DNA of 64,000 nt, from positions 186,001 through 250,000 of the forward strand of contig NZ_OY728607.1 of NCBI RefSeq assembly GCF_963422225.1. The letters run 5' to 3'. The notes under the pieces are model-generated. The model had not been told where the DNA came from. It was given only the letters and a program-made list of their open reading frames with translations, and searched no databases. The position numbers were made by a program, and so were the translations under genes. Position 1 is the first letter of the stretch; each line of letters starts with the position of its first letter. This stretch comes from Candidatus Trichorickettsia mobilis. GTDB taxonomy: Bacteria > Pseudomonadota > Alphaproteobacteria > Rickettsiales > Rickettsiaceae. Shown here piece by piece: positions 48,071-58,545 of the stretch.

Positions 48071-48688
48071 ATGGTAAATCCAGATATACATTATCCTCAT
48101 ACTTACTTAAAAACTGTAAAAGAAACAGTGTTTTTAAAGCATTTTGTGCATAATCCTAATATTGAGATAGGAGATTATACATACTACCATGATTTAAATA
48201 ATCCTGAAGATTTTGAATATAAAAATGTAAGAGGTGCATTCTATGTCAAATTAATTATTGGAAAGTTTGGGCAAATTGCGATGAACACCATTTTTATTTT
48301 GAGTGAGATGAATCATCATATGCATGGTTTTACAACCTACCCATTTTTTCTGTTCGAACAATGGGATCAATATGCACCAGAAATTGGCTTGAAAGGTAAT
48401 ACTGAAGTGGGTAATGATGTATGGTTTGGAACTAATGCAGTAATTATGCCTGGAGTGCGAATTGGAGATGGTGCCATTATCGGTGCCTATGCAGTGGTTA
48501 CTAAAGATGTGGCGCCATATAGTGTAGTTGCTGGTAATCCAGCTAGAGTAGTTAAACAAAGGTTCTCTGATGCTATCATTGCAGATTTGTTAGAAATTCA
48601 ATGGTGGAATTGGGATTATGATAAAATTACTAGAAATGTTAATTTAATAGTTGGTGGTGATATTAAAAAATTAAAGGTAGCGATCTAG
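48071..48688 (+). CDS. xenobiotic acyltransferase (CatB/Vat-type hexapeptide repeat)
   Basis: A trimeric left-handed beta-helix acetyltransferase of 205 residues. The family active-site block is [20 protein letters not shown]. The hexapeptide repeats are clear in [20 protein letters not shown] and [20 protein letters not shown], and [12 protein letters not shown] is the usual end of the coil. CatB/Vat enzymes acetylate chloramphenicol or streptogramin A, but many relatives have unknown substrates, so resistance is not claimed. It sits between coxB and coxA in the same direction with no clear ribosome site, which suggests later insertion into the cox operon. Confidence 0.88.
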   Translation: MVNPDIHYPHTYLKTVKETVFLKHFVHNPNIEIGDYTYYHDLNNPEDFEYKNVRGAFYVKLIIGKFGQIAMNTIFILSEMNHHMHGFTTYPFFLFEQWDQYAPEIGLKGNTEVGNDVWFGTNAVIMPGVRIGDGAIIGAYAVVTKDVAPYSVVAGNPARVVKQRFSDAIIADLLEIQWWNWDYDKITRNVNLIVGGDIKKLKVAI

Positions 48689-48855
48689 CTATTGTGTACA
48701 AAATTTAATGGCTTATTTATAGGTTTTTTGTCTGCTAAACAGATTTTATGAAATAGCTGAACTAATTCTTGCAGAATCTTGTTATTTTTAGATTAAGAAT
48801 AACTATAAATAATCTCCATAAAATTTGTATGCAATGCCTAGAATTTAACAATTAA

Positions 48856-50446
<1,591 letters not shown>

Positions 50447-50448
<2 letters not shown>

Positions 50449-50603
50449 ACCTCTTACATAACCTAGAAATGATTGAGGAATTTTTAGGAAAAATGTAGGA
50501 GAGGATCGCAAGTGTACTTCTAAGTGTACTCTATAGTATATGAGAACCGGGGTCAAATTTTGACAACAAAATTACCAATCAGAATAGGTTAGGCAAGAGG
50601 TCT
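50447..50603. mobile_element. 157-bp miniature element between coxA and ctaB
   Basis: Ends AGACCTCTTACATAACCTA and TAGGTTAGGCAAGAGGTCT are inverted repeats related to the IS ends. AAT flanks both sides (50444-50446 and 50604-50606). The interior has TTTTTAGGAAAAATG and GACAACAAAATTACC, shared with 17526 and 42165. Its right end supplies AAGAGGT just before the ctaB ATG. Confidence 0.92.
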
Positions 50604-50604
50604 A

Positions 50605-51483
50605 ATGACTGCTATAACAAGTTTAAAATATTATAGTTCGATAAAAGATTATATCGCTTTAATGAAGCCACGTGTAATGTCTTTAGTAGTGTTTACTGCT
50701 TATGTAGGAGCACAAAGCGCACCGGGGCATATTCATCCTTTGATAGCGGCTACAGCGATAATATGCATTACTTTAGGTGCTGGTAGTGCTGCTGCAATTA
50801 ATATGTGGTATGATCTGGATATCGATTCTATAATGTCCAGGACGCAAGGGCGGCCAGTAGTTACAGGTAAGATTGCTCCTGAGGAAGCATTGTCTTTTGG
50901 TATCATATTAGGTTTTTTTTCCAGTTTTATGATGGCATTATGTGTAAATTTATGTGCTGCCGGATTATTAGCATTTACTATTTTGTATTATGTTTTTGTT
51001 TATACTATTTGGTTAAAGCGACGTAGTCCACAAAATGTGGTGATTGGTGGAGTGGCCGGCGCTCTCCCACCTATGATTGGATGGGCGGCTGTAACAGGAG
51101 GGGTTGCTATAGAGCCAATAATATTATCTGCAATTATTTTTATGTGGACCCCACCACATTCATGGGCTCTTGCTTTATACCGAATCAAAGATTATAAAAA
51201 TTGCAATGTTCCAATGATGCCAATAGCAAAAGGTGTGTATTATTGCAAAATCCAAATTCTTCTTTATACCTTTCTAATGATTGGTACATCGCTGTTACCA
51301 TTTTTTATAAATATGGCTGGTATGATTTACCTTATGGTAGCTAGTTGTGCTGGCCTGATGTTTCTATATTATAGTATAGCTTTGTTTAGTGATGACGCTA
51401 ATAATAAAGCGGCAAGAAAATTATTTATTTATTCTATATTATATCTATTTGTTATATTTTTAAGCCTGCTTAACCCAGTTTGA
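50605..51483 (+). CDS. ctaB: protoheme IX farnesyltransferase (heme O synthase)
   Basis: Converts heme B to heme O, the precursor of heme A for CoxA. The 292 residues show nine membrane segments and the prenyl-diphosphate motif [20 protein letters not shown], plus [17 protein letters not shown] and the second Asp-rich region around [16 protein letters not shown]. The ATG overlaps the right AAT duplication of the miniature element, and AAGAGGT in that element acts as its likely ribosome site. Without the element, coxA and ctaB would overlap by ATGA. Confidence 0.95.
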   Translation: MTAITSLKYYSSIKDYIALMKPRVMSLVVFTAYVGAQSAPGHIHPLIAATAIICITLGAGSAAAINMWYDLDIDSIMSRTQGRPVVTGKIAPEEALSFGIILGFFSSFMMALCVNLCAAGLLAFTILYYVFVYTIWLKRRSPQNVVIGGVAGALPPMIGWAAVTGGVAIEPIILSAIIFMWTPPHSWALALYRIKDYKNCNVPMMPIAKGVYYCKIQILLYTFLMIGTSLLPFFINMAGMIYLMVASCAGLMFLYYSIALFSDDANNKAARKLFIYSILYLFVIFLSLLNPV

Positions 51484-51539
51484 AGCAGTTTATTGGAATT
51501 GTTTCAAAAACTCTGAACTGTTCAAGGAAAAAAAGACGA

Positions 51540-52010
51540 TATAAACCGTTTTGCTTAGAGACATAACCCCCCACGTCATTGCGAACTGATATATCCCTAC
51601 GAATTTGAAAGTGCTGAAATGCGTTATGTATCGTCTGAGCTGAGGAGTAGCTTTTAGGTTACGACGAAGCAATCCAGAAAGATTAACACAGTAAAAGCTG
51701 TGTCACTGTTATGATTTTTCTGGATTGCTTCGTCATGTGCTTACGCACATTCCTCGCAATGACGGGCTTTTGGAGTGTTTTTTAGCCACTTCAAATTCGG
51801 GGGATATATCAGATTGCGAGGAGCCGTCAGGTGACGAAGCAATCCCGTAAAAAACATATCATTCTTGGATTGCTTCGACCATAAATGGTCTCAGCTGACG
51901 GTGTTGGTGTTTGACAGTGTGGTGCACAAGCAAGACTGTTCCTACGTCTTTTTTTCCTTAACTTGACGTATATGGTTCAATGAACTGTGTCAATTAAAGT
52001 AAGATTCGTC
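51540..52010. repeat. nested family C palindromes after ctaB
   Basis: A long inverted pair (CTGATATATCCCTACGAATT near 51586 and AATTCGGGGGATATATCAG ending near 51813) encloses a family C element (GACGAAGCAATCCAGAAA ... TTTCTGGATTGCTTCGTC). A second family C element follows at about 51815-51900, and a copy of the ACTTGACGTATATGGTT repeat lies near 51962. No gene is supported. Confidence 0.8.
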
Positions 52011-52128
52011 ATTGCCAGACCGCTGAATGTGCCGTTCAGCAAAATTATGGCTCTATCTCACCATTTTTGGTAAAAAGCCACATCATCTCAGTGATTTTAA
52101 AATATTATTTGCAACTCGCTGTGCTTGT

Positions 52129-52208
52129 CACCAAGTAATTACTTAATTTGTTTCGCACATTACCTTAAAATTTAATTGTTACCACCTAACACTGACTGCA
52201 CTATACGC
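52129..52208. repeat. half of a family E element
   Basis: TACTTAATTTGTTTCGCACA, TTAAAATTTAATTGTTACCA and CCTAACACTGACTGCACTAT match the right half of the complete element at 62603-62729. The left arm is absent. It ends just past the stop codon of the ankyrin gene. Confidence 0.7.
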
Positions 52209-52215
52209 CGTAATA

Positions 52216-53253
52216 CTATTGTAGATCCATTTGTATTTGATTATCTCCTAATATACTAAGCATAATCTCAGAAATAGCTAAATCAAATGGTGTTTGATTT
52301 TCATTATTTCTTAGGTTTGGGTTAGCACCATTTATCATCAAGCATTCAGCAATTTCTAGTTCGTGGTTTTGAGAAGCATAATGTAGGCCTGTGTTACCAT
52401 CAGCATCTTGTAAATCCAGATTAATCTCTATTCCTTCCTTTCGTAGTGCCATTAATAATTCAACTGTTTCTGGTTTACCATCTACTATAGTTTCTATTAA
52501 TACAGTACTACCTTCATCATTTTGTATATTTAATAAATCTTTATTTGCTTTTGTAAGTTCTCGAATAATGTTTATGTCTAACTTATCTTCTCTGGCAAAT
52601 ATTAGTGCAGCAGTATCTCCACTAGCGTTGTTTTGTAGGCCTATTATTATTGAATTTATTTGGGTATTAACTATAGATGCACTAGGTACTGCATTATTTT
52701 TTGGTATTGGTGCTAATGCTAATTGTTCATCAACTAAATTAGATAAAAAAGCTGGAATTCTTAGATCACTTTGTTGATCAGGATATTGAATATTATCAAT
52801 ATCTTGCATTTCCTCATCATCATTAATTGGAGGTTTAGCAAGATAGTTTTTAGAGATAATTTTTTCAGCTTTCTTATGTGATTCATCTATTAATATTTTT
52901 TGTATTACTGAACCTTCTTTAGCATAAGTTAAAGCTATATTACCATCATTATTACGAACGTATATGTCAGTCTGAGAATAACCCAGCAATAACTGCACCT
53001 TTGACTGTAGATTATTTTTAACGGCGAGTATTAAGGCTGAATCATTGTCATGATTACGATCATTTATACGAGCGCCTGCATTAATTAAAGCCTTAATTAT
53101 TTCTGAATTACGAGCTAGCATTAATGGTGTATTACCAAGGCTATTTGGTTTATTTACATCACATGTTGGTATAAGTTTTTCTACTTTTATAAGACTACCT
53201 GCAATTGCAGCATTTATTAAATCAGTAGAATCAATTTTATTTTTTGCTTTCAT
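52216..53253 (-). CDS. ankyrin-repeat protein
   Basis: The 345 residues hold two blocks of ankyrin repeats. Residues ~20-125 contain units like NSLGNTPLMLARNSEIIKAL and DNDSALILAVKNNLQSKVQL. Residues ~215-340 contain DEGSTVLIETIVDGKPETVE, DADGNTGLHYASQNHELEIA and NENQTPFDLAIS. A degenerate spacer with IPKNNAVPSASIVN separates them. There is no signal peptide or membrane segment. Such proteins are common type IV or type I secreted effectors in Rickettsiales, but nothing in this sequence proves secretion. It stands alone beside repeat DNA. Confidence 0.9.
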   Translation of the reverse strand: MKAKNKIDSTDLINAAIAGSLIKVEKLIPTCDVNKPNSLGNTPLMLARNSEIIKALINAGARINDRNHDNDSALILAVKNNLQSKVQLLLGYSQTDIYVRNNDGNIALTYAKEGSVIQKILIDESHKKAEKIISKNYLAKPPINDDEEMQDIDNIQYPDQQSDLRIPAFLSNLVDEQLALAPIPKNNAVPSASIVNTQINSIIIGLQNNASGDTAALIFAREDKLDINIIRELTKANKDLLNIQNDEGSTVLIETIVDGKPETVELLMALRKEGIEINLDLQDADGNTGLHYASQNHELEIAECLMINGANPNLRNNENQTPFDLAISEIMLSILGDNQIQMDLQ

Positions 53254-53292
53254 ATTTTCTCCTAAAGAATAATTAATTACGTTGTATTCTTG

Positions 53293-55407
53293 TTAATTCT
53301 TCTTAAAAACCTTAAACATAAATACTAAATCATCAGCAGTTTCTTTTAAATAGTCAAAACGTCCTGAGGCTCCTGCATGTCCTGCTTCCATGTTAGTTTT
53401 TAGCACTATCAGATTATCATCAGTTTTGGTTGCTCTAAGTCTTGCTACCCATTTTGCTGCTTCCCAATAACCAACTCTTGGGTCAGATAAGCCAGCGGTT
53501 ACCATAATAGTAGGATAATTTTGGGCGCTGACATTATCATATGGAGAATATGATTTTATATAATTAAAATACTCCAATTCTTTTGGGTTACCCCATTCTT
53601 TAAATTCACCAGGAGTTAATGGTAAGCTCTCATCAAGCATAGTATTAAGGACGTCAACAAATGGCACGTGAGCGATTGCTGCTTTAAATAATTCCGGAGC
53701 CTGATTTAATACTGTGCCAATTAATAATCCGCCAGCACTGCCGCCACAAATTACTATATTACCAATGCTTGTATATTTTTCTGCAATTAATTTCTTAGCA
53801 GAAGCAATGAAATCATTAAAAGTTCTGGTTTTATTAAGGAATTTTGCTGCTTCATACCACTCATGTCCAAGTTCATCTCCGCCTCGAATATGAGCAATGG
53901 CAAATACGAAACCACGATTAACCATTGATACGGCAGCATTGCGGAATACTAACGGTATACCATATCCATATGAACCATAGCCATATAGATATAGTGGATT
54001 AGAACCATCTTTCTTGAATAAAGATTTTTTATAGAATAAGGTAATTGGGACTTTAACATTGTCGGTATCGACAAAGATTCTTTCTACCGTATATTCATCA
54101 GGATTAAATCCACTAGGGATTTCCTGTACTTTCAGTATTGATAATGAATCTTGAAGAAAATCATATTTATAAGTAGTGTTTGGTCTAGCTAATGAAGAGT
54201 AGGTAACTCTGAGATCATCTTCATCAAAATTAGTGGAACCAGCATTTGCTGCATATGCTTGATCAGGAAAATGGATGATTTTTAGCTGTAATGTATTGAG
54301 ATCCAAGATCTTAATTAGCGATAGCCCAAGTACAGTATAATTTAAAATTAGATAATTTTGAGTAATATCAAAATTTGTCAGATATTGCTCTTGCTCTTCA
54401 GTGATATAATTTTCCCAGTTATTATTTGCAAAATCATCAATAGCTACTCGAGCAATTCGAAATTTTTTTGCTTGTTCATTGGTTTTAATATAAAAATAAT
54501 TACCGTGATGCTCTAGATCATAGAATATGCCATCTTGACGTGCCTTAACGAGTACAGGTATGAAATTTTGTTCTGACATTCCGAACACATAAGTCTCATT
54601 ACTATCATGCCCTCCAACATTGATTATAATATATTGTCGGCTAGCTGATTTTGCGACATTAACGTTGTATAAGCTATTTGGTTCATGCAATATTACCTTA
54701 TCAGCTTGCTTGTCACCTAGCATATGAAACATTACGGTATCACAGCGCCAGTTTTCATTTGTTGGGGTATAGAAAAATCCTGGCATATGTTCATGCCAAA
54801 CGATGTCACCAAGAGTATTATTGATTTCATCAGCTAAATATTCTTTATTGATAAGATCATAAACATAGATAGTGTAACGCTCATCGCCACTAAAATCTGC
54901 AGCATAGGCCATTAGTTTGTGGTCAGGAGATATGGAAAGAGCAGAAATTTTGGTAAATTTCTTGCTTGCTGCAAGTTTGTTAACATCCAGCAAAATCTCT
55001 TCTGCTGCTTCAGTATTGTTCATTTTACGACAATGAATAGGATATTCTTTGTCAGCTTCAGTTCTGGTGTAATAGTAATAATTATCCCGCTTGATATAAG
55101 GAGATTGATCATCAAGTTTGATTCTGGCTTTTAATTCTTCAAAAATTTGTTCTTTTTGTGACTTGCTGTCAGCAAAAAACTGCTCAAAATAGTTATTTTC
55201 ATTAATAAGATGCTGTAATATCTTGGGATCCTTAACTATTGGCCAATTTTTATCGCGCAACCATTCATATTCATCATTGATTGTTTGGTTGTGAATGGTT
55301 AGGCTATGAGCTATTTTTTCTGTTTGTGGTGGGATCATGTCGTTTTCCTTTTGTTGACAGCTTTGTAGCAGTAGGGTAATACAAATAAAGATTATTGAGT
55401 AGCGCAT
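53293..55407 (-). CDS. ptrB: oligopeptidase B, predicted lipoprotein
   Basis: A prolyl-oligopeptidase-family serine peptidase (S9A) of 704 residues. The N-terminal beta-propeller begins after HSLTIHNQTINDEYEWLRD. The C-terminal alpha/beta hydrolase has the nucleophile in VICGGSAGGLLIG, the Asp region in TAGLSDPRVGYWEAAKWVA, and the catalytic His in METAGHAG-type NMEAGHAGASGRFD. It cuts short peptides after basic residues. Unusually it starts with a lipoprotein signal (MRYSIIFICITLLLQSC), so it may be tethered in the envelope rather than cytosolic. Confidence 0.93.
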   Translation of the reverse strand: MRYSIIFICITLLLQSCQQKENDMIPPQTEKIAHSLTIHNQTINDEYEWLRDKNWPIVKDPKILQHLINENNYFEQFFADSKSQKEQIFEELKARIKLDDQSPYIKRDNYYYYTRTEADKEYPIHCRKMNNTEAAEEILLDVNKLAASKKFTKISALSISPDHKLMAYAADFSGDERYTIYVYDLINKEYLADEINNTLGDIVWHEHMPGFFYTPTNENWRCDTVMFHMLGDKQADKVILHEPNSLYNVNVAKSASRQYIIINVGGHDSNETYVFGMSEQNFIPVLVKARQDGIFYDLEHHGNYFYIKTNEQAKKFRIARVAIDDFANNNWENYITEEQEQYLTNFDITQNYLILNYTVLGLSLIKILDLNTLQLKIIHFPDQAYAANAGSTNFDEDDLRVTYSSLARPNTTYKYDFLQDSLSILKVQEIPSGFNPDEYTVERIFVDTDNVKVPITLFYKKSLFKKDGSNPLYLYGYGSYGYGIPLVFRNAAVSMVNRGFVFAIAHIRGGDELGHEWYEAAKFLNKTRTFNDFIASAKKLIAEKYTSIGNIVICGGSAGGLLIGTVLNQAPELFKAAIAHVPFVDVLNTMLDESLPLTPGEFKEWGNPKELEYFNYIKSYSPYDNVSAQNYPTIMVTAGLSDPRVGYWEAAKWVARLRATKTDDNLIVLKTNMEAGHAGASGRFDYLKETADDLVFMFKVFKKN

Positions 55408-55423
55408 TTTTAGGTAACATTTT

Positions 55424-56986
55424 TTAGGTAATATTAAATATTATAATCATACTAATAAGTAAACAGAAAACTATAGCAATAGCCAGTTGTTGGTTATGAA
55501 TGGTAGCTGATTTCCTGCAATAGCTGGTGATAAACCATAAAAGGCTGAGATCATTGAATTTATCTTTTTGGTTCTGATATTTACTATAACGTTTTTTTAC
55601 CTGGCCAAACATTTTTTTAAGTAACTTTAATTTTGTGAATTTAATTGGATTACGTGAAATTTTTAGAAAAATAGTTGTGATTACCCCTGCTAAAACTATC
55701 ATAATTTGTTTGCTAATGTCGCTTGTGATTGATGATGCGGTTGATAAATAAGTTTTAATAAGTTGAAAGTTAATAAAGATCATTGTTATGGTAGGAATGA
55801 TGATACTAAGAAGCTGTAAATTACTAATCTTAATCGACAAAATTTCTTTACTATCAAAATATTCTCTTATTGGTATAGCAGTAAATAATATTAGATTAAA
55901 TATTATTAACGTATAAGCAGTTAAATTTTCTGTGATTGTTGTTGATAAGGTCAGTTTTAAGATAAAGCTGGAGCTCAAGGGAAAATTGGACAACATTAAT
56001 ATAACGATAATCGTAGTAATGATCCATAGATAGTTCTTGACCCGTTTTAGCTCGGAACAATAAGCAATATTGGCATTATCAGCAAGAATTGCAACCAGTA
56101 TCGCAAATATAGCATTATAAATTATGTGATTTGTAATATAAGATGTTAGCGCTAGCGGCTGGGTATTGGTGGCAATCACTGTCATAATAACTCCAAGTTG
56201 AGCTATTGCTAAATAACATAATAAACGTTTTAAATTATTTTCCTTACATGCATAAAATGCTCCATAAATGATCATTAATATGCCAAAATATTTTAGTGGA
56301 GTAAATCCACAGAATAATTTTATTAAAATTATTATTGAAATTTTAGTAGTAAAGGTAGATAAATAAATAAAGCTTGAATTATCAGCAGCCGGATAGCAAT
56401 TGACCATCCAACTGGAAAATGGTACAGCAGCAACATTAATTAAACAGCCGGTAAGTATAATAACTCCAATGATAATCTCGTGATTATTGCCAGAAAATAA
56501 TCCAGTCAAAGAAATTATTTGATTATCATTAGTAGTGATAATCAAATAGCTGATAGCAATTAGCAACAAGCTGCTACTAGTTAAATGAGTAATGAAATAT
56601 TGTTTGGTAGCAAGTAATCTATCTTTGCTATTGCTAGCATAAATTAAGGTACAGGCGGTGAGCATCATGCATTCAAGAGCAATAAAAAGGCTAATAAAAT
56701 CATTGGCGTATAAGCAGTAACAGGCCGCGGCAAAATAAAATCCACCCCAAATAACAGTCCATTGTTGTTGTTGGCTTAAACTATAATAATTAGCCGCAAT
56801 GGTTACCGTAGCAAATGCAACAATGATAGTTCTGTTTTCAAAATTAAAGTGCATTGCTAAATTAATATCAAATATTCTAAATAATTCGACACCAGTATTT
56901 TCGGGTAATAATAGCAAAATAACTATTGGATAGAGAATCGCTGCAAAAGCAAAAATTTTCTTTAATAGACCTCTTTCGAAACTCAT
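55424..56986 (-). CDS. MnhD/NuoN-like membrane subunit, N-terminus replaced by an IS end
   Basis: A 520-residue polytopic protein of the proton-translocating Nuo/Mrp family (proton_antipo_M type), with about 13 hydrophobic segments and blocks such as NDFISLFIALECMMLTACTL and LKRLLCYLAIAQLGVIMTVI. Its present start, MSFERGLLKKIF, lies in the terminal repeat of the IS at 56967-57874. The original first ~22 codons are on the other side of the IS (57875-57939). The new ATG overlaps the transposase TGA as ATGA, so expression could now depend on the transposase transcript. It may be a functional truncated protein or a pseudogene. Confidence 0.8.
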   Translation of the reverse strand: MSFERGLLKKIFAFAAILYPIVILLLLPENTGVELFRIFDINLAMHFNFENRTIIVAFATVTIAANYYSLSQQQQWTVIWGGFYFAAACYCLYANDFISLFIALECMMLTACTLIYASNSKDRLLATKQYFITHLTSSSLLLIAISYLIITTNDNQIISLTGLFSGNNHEIIIGVIILTGCLINVAAVPFSSWMVNCYPAADNSSFIYLSTFTTKISIIILIKLFCGFTPLKYFGILMIIYGAFYACKENNLKRLLCYLAIAQLGVIMTVIATNTQPLALTSYITNHIIYNAIFAILVAILADNANIAYCSELKRVKNYLWIITTIIVILMLSNFPLSSSFILKLTLSTTITENLTAYTLIIFNLILFTAIPIREYFDSKEILSIKISNLQLLSIIIPTITMIFINFQLIKTYLSTASSITSDISKQIMIVLAGVITTIFLKISRNPIKFTKLKLLKKMFGQVKKRYSKYQNQKDKFNDLSLLWFITSYCRKSATIHNQQLAIAIVFCLLISMIIIFNIT

Positions 56987-57874
56987 TTACCAAGATCCCA
57001 ATTATATAAACCAGCAATTAAATTGAACCTAAGACCAAATCTTTTGCGTCTATTTCGATATTTATCAGCAATTATTTTAAAACGCTTTAACATACCTATA
57101 ACATTTTCATTTAATACTCTGTCACTTGCTAAACTTCTATTATTTTTCTTATCTTCTTTGGTTAAAGCATTCTTTTTACTCTTTTTCTTTGGTAGCTCAG
57201 AATTTGTATGAATCTTCTGTAAGCCTTGATAACCAGTATCAGTAATCACTTTAACCTCAGGCAGTATATGGGTTCTTGATTCTTTAAATAATTTAAAATC
57301 ATGACGCTTACCATTGGAAAAAGAAGTGCATATGACTCGTTTGCTTTTCTTATCTACTACTATTTGAGTCTTTAACGTATGTCTTTTCTTTTTACCTGAG
57401 TAATAGTATTTCTGTTTTTTTGGGGTCGCTCTATAGGGCTTTCTGTAGCATCTATTAAAACTAATTCATACTCCATACCGCTTTTAACTAGAGCCTTCTT
57501 ACCTGGAAGAGCAAAATCCGGATGTTTTATTAGAGTGTCTTCAACAAAACGAATTGTTTTAAATGCACTGCTTTCGCTAACCCCATAATTCTTAGCTATA
57601 TGAAAATAGGTACGGTATTCCCTTAAATATTCAAGTGTCATTAATAGGCTGTCTTCCATACTAAGACTAGCTCTTCTGCCACCTTGGTACCTCCTATTTA
57701 TTTGTTTCTCTGTCTTTAAAATCCCTACCATCTTTTCGAATGTACTATTTCTTACCCCAGTTAATCTTCTAAAATGCTCTTCCGATAAAATGCTTAAATT
57801 TTTATATCTCATATAGTTCTAAATTAAGTAAATTCGACTTTATAGCATATTTAGTCCAGTTTCGAAAGAGGTCT
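56967..57874 (-). mobile_element. IS5-family insertion sequence, complete
   Basis: 908 bp with 17-bp perfect terminal repeats (AGACCTCTTTCGAAACT and complement). The direct repeat AAT lies at 56964-56966 and 57875-57877. AAT fits the ANT target reported for the ISL2 group of the IS5 family. It encodes a two-frame transposase on the minus strand. The insertion is in the 5' end of an mnhD-like gene. Confidence 0.92.
56983..57812 (-). CDS. IS5-family transposase made by -1 frameshifting
   Basis: Two overlapping frames together make a ~275-residue DDE transposase. The first (57812-57372) has an N-terminal HTH (YGVSESSAFKTIRFVE) and the first catalytic Asp (LVLIDATESPIERP, residue 121). At about 57418 the sequence A-AAA-AAC in the zero frame is a canonical slippery heptamer. 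Shifting by -1 continues into YYYSGKKKRHTLKTQIVVD, then the second Asp in VITDTGYQG and the Glu in NENVIGMLKRFKI, ending NWDLGK at 56983. The order and residues are intact, so it may be active. A simple homopolymer frameshift mutation is the alternative. Confidence 0.88.
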
Positions 57875-57939
57875 AATTTAAAACAGGATAATAAAATCAT
57901 CATTGAAATAATGATTAGTAGAGTAGGGTGCTGATGCAT
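57875..57939 (-). pseudogene. severed start of the mnhD-like gene
   Basis: ATG at 57939 reads MHQHPTLLIIISMMILLSCF, then K, and meets the IS. Removing the IS and one AAT copy joins it in frame to LKKIFAFAAILYP of the 55424-56986 gene. The result is a hydrophobic first helix typical of MnhD/NuoN subunits. Confidence 0.8.
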
Positions 57940-58057
57940 ATATTATTGGTTATAAAGCAGATAAGATGATATCGCAACTATGTTTTGGAAAAGGGGAATT
58001 CTATTGATTAATAGATGTAAAACTGTTACATTAGCAAATAAAAGGTGGGGGTGTATA

Positions 58058-58276
58058 ATGGCTAAAAACCAAAGAATTAATGTTACCTTAAGCGAAGAAA
58101 CTATATGTGTGTTATCTTATTTAGCAAAACGCAAACATAAATCTATAGCTGGGTTAACAAAAGAGCTTATAGAACAAGCTTTAGAACTTCAGGAAGATAA
58201 GGCTTTGTCTAGAATTGCCAATGAGCTTGATATAGAAGGAGTGAAGACATATAGCCATGAAGAAGCATGGAAATAA
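58058..58276 (+). CDS. ribbon-helix-helix antitoxin
   Basis: The 72-residue protein starts at the ATG at 58058 (MAKNQRINVTLSEETICVLS), preceded by a strong AGGTGGGGGT ribosome site. The N-terminal strand and two helices fit the CopG/RelB-type RHH DNA-binding fold; the acidic C-terminus (YSHEEAWK) would bind the toxin. It overlaps the toxin gene by 10 bases. Such antitoxins repress their own promoter. The pair lies antisense inside the mnhD cluster. Confidence 0.85.
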   Translation: MAKNQRINVTLSEETICVLSYLAKRKHKSIAGLTKELIEQALELQEDKALSRIANELDIEGVKTYSHEEAWK

Positions 58277-58533
58277 AATATACGATTATCTATCAAGAAG
58301 ATGTGGTGCATATACATATTCCAAATCTTCCTACAGCAATAAGAAGAACGATCAAAACTGCGATTGAAGAGCGTCTAACTACTAATCCTATAGAATTAGG
58401 AAAACCTCTTAGATACAGTTGGAAAGGACATAGGAGGTTGAGAGTAGGTGATTATCGTATTATCTATCGTATTGATTTTACATATAATACAGTAATCATT
58501 GTTGCTATAGAACACCGGAAAGATGTATATTAA
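58267..58533 (+). CDS. RelE/ParE-family toxin
   Basis: The 88-residue protein has the RelE-fold pattern: YTIIYQEDVVHIHIPNLPTA, then the helical pair with ERLTTNPIELGKPLRYSWKG, and the conserved end HRRLRVGDYRIIYRIDF... IEHRKDVY with the basic residues typical of mRNA-interferase members. It overlaps the antitoxin gene by 10 bases. It appears intact. Confidence 0.88.
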   Translation: MEIKYTIIYQEDVVHIHIPNLPTAIRRTIKTAIEERLTTNPIELGKPLRYSWKGHRRLRVGDYRIIYRIDFTYNTVIIVAIEHRKDVY

Positions 58534-58545
58534 AACCAAGCTATC

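Noticed and set aside
48071-48688. Calling the acetyltransferase a chloramphenicol or streptogramin resistance gene
   Set aside because: The fold and active-site block fit the family, but substrate cannot be read from these residues.
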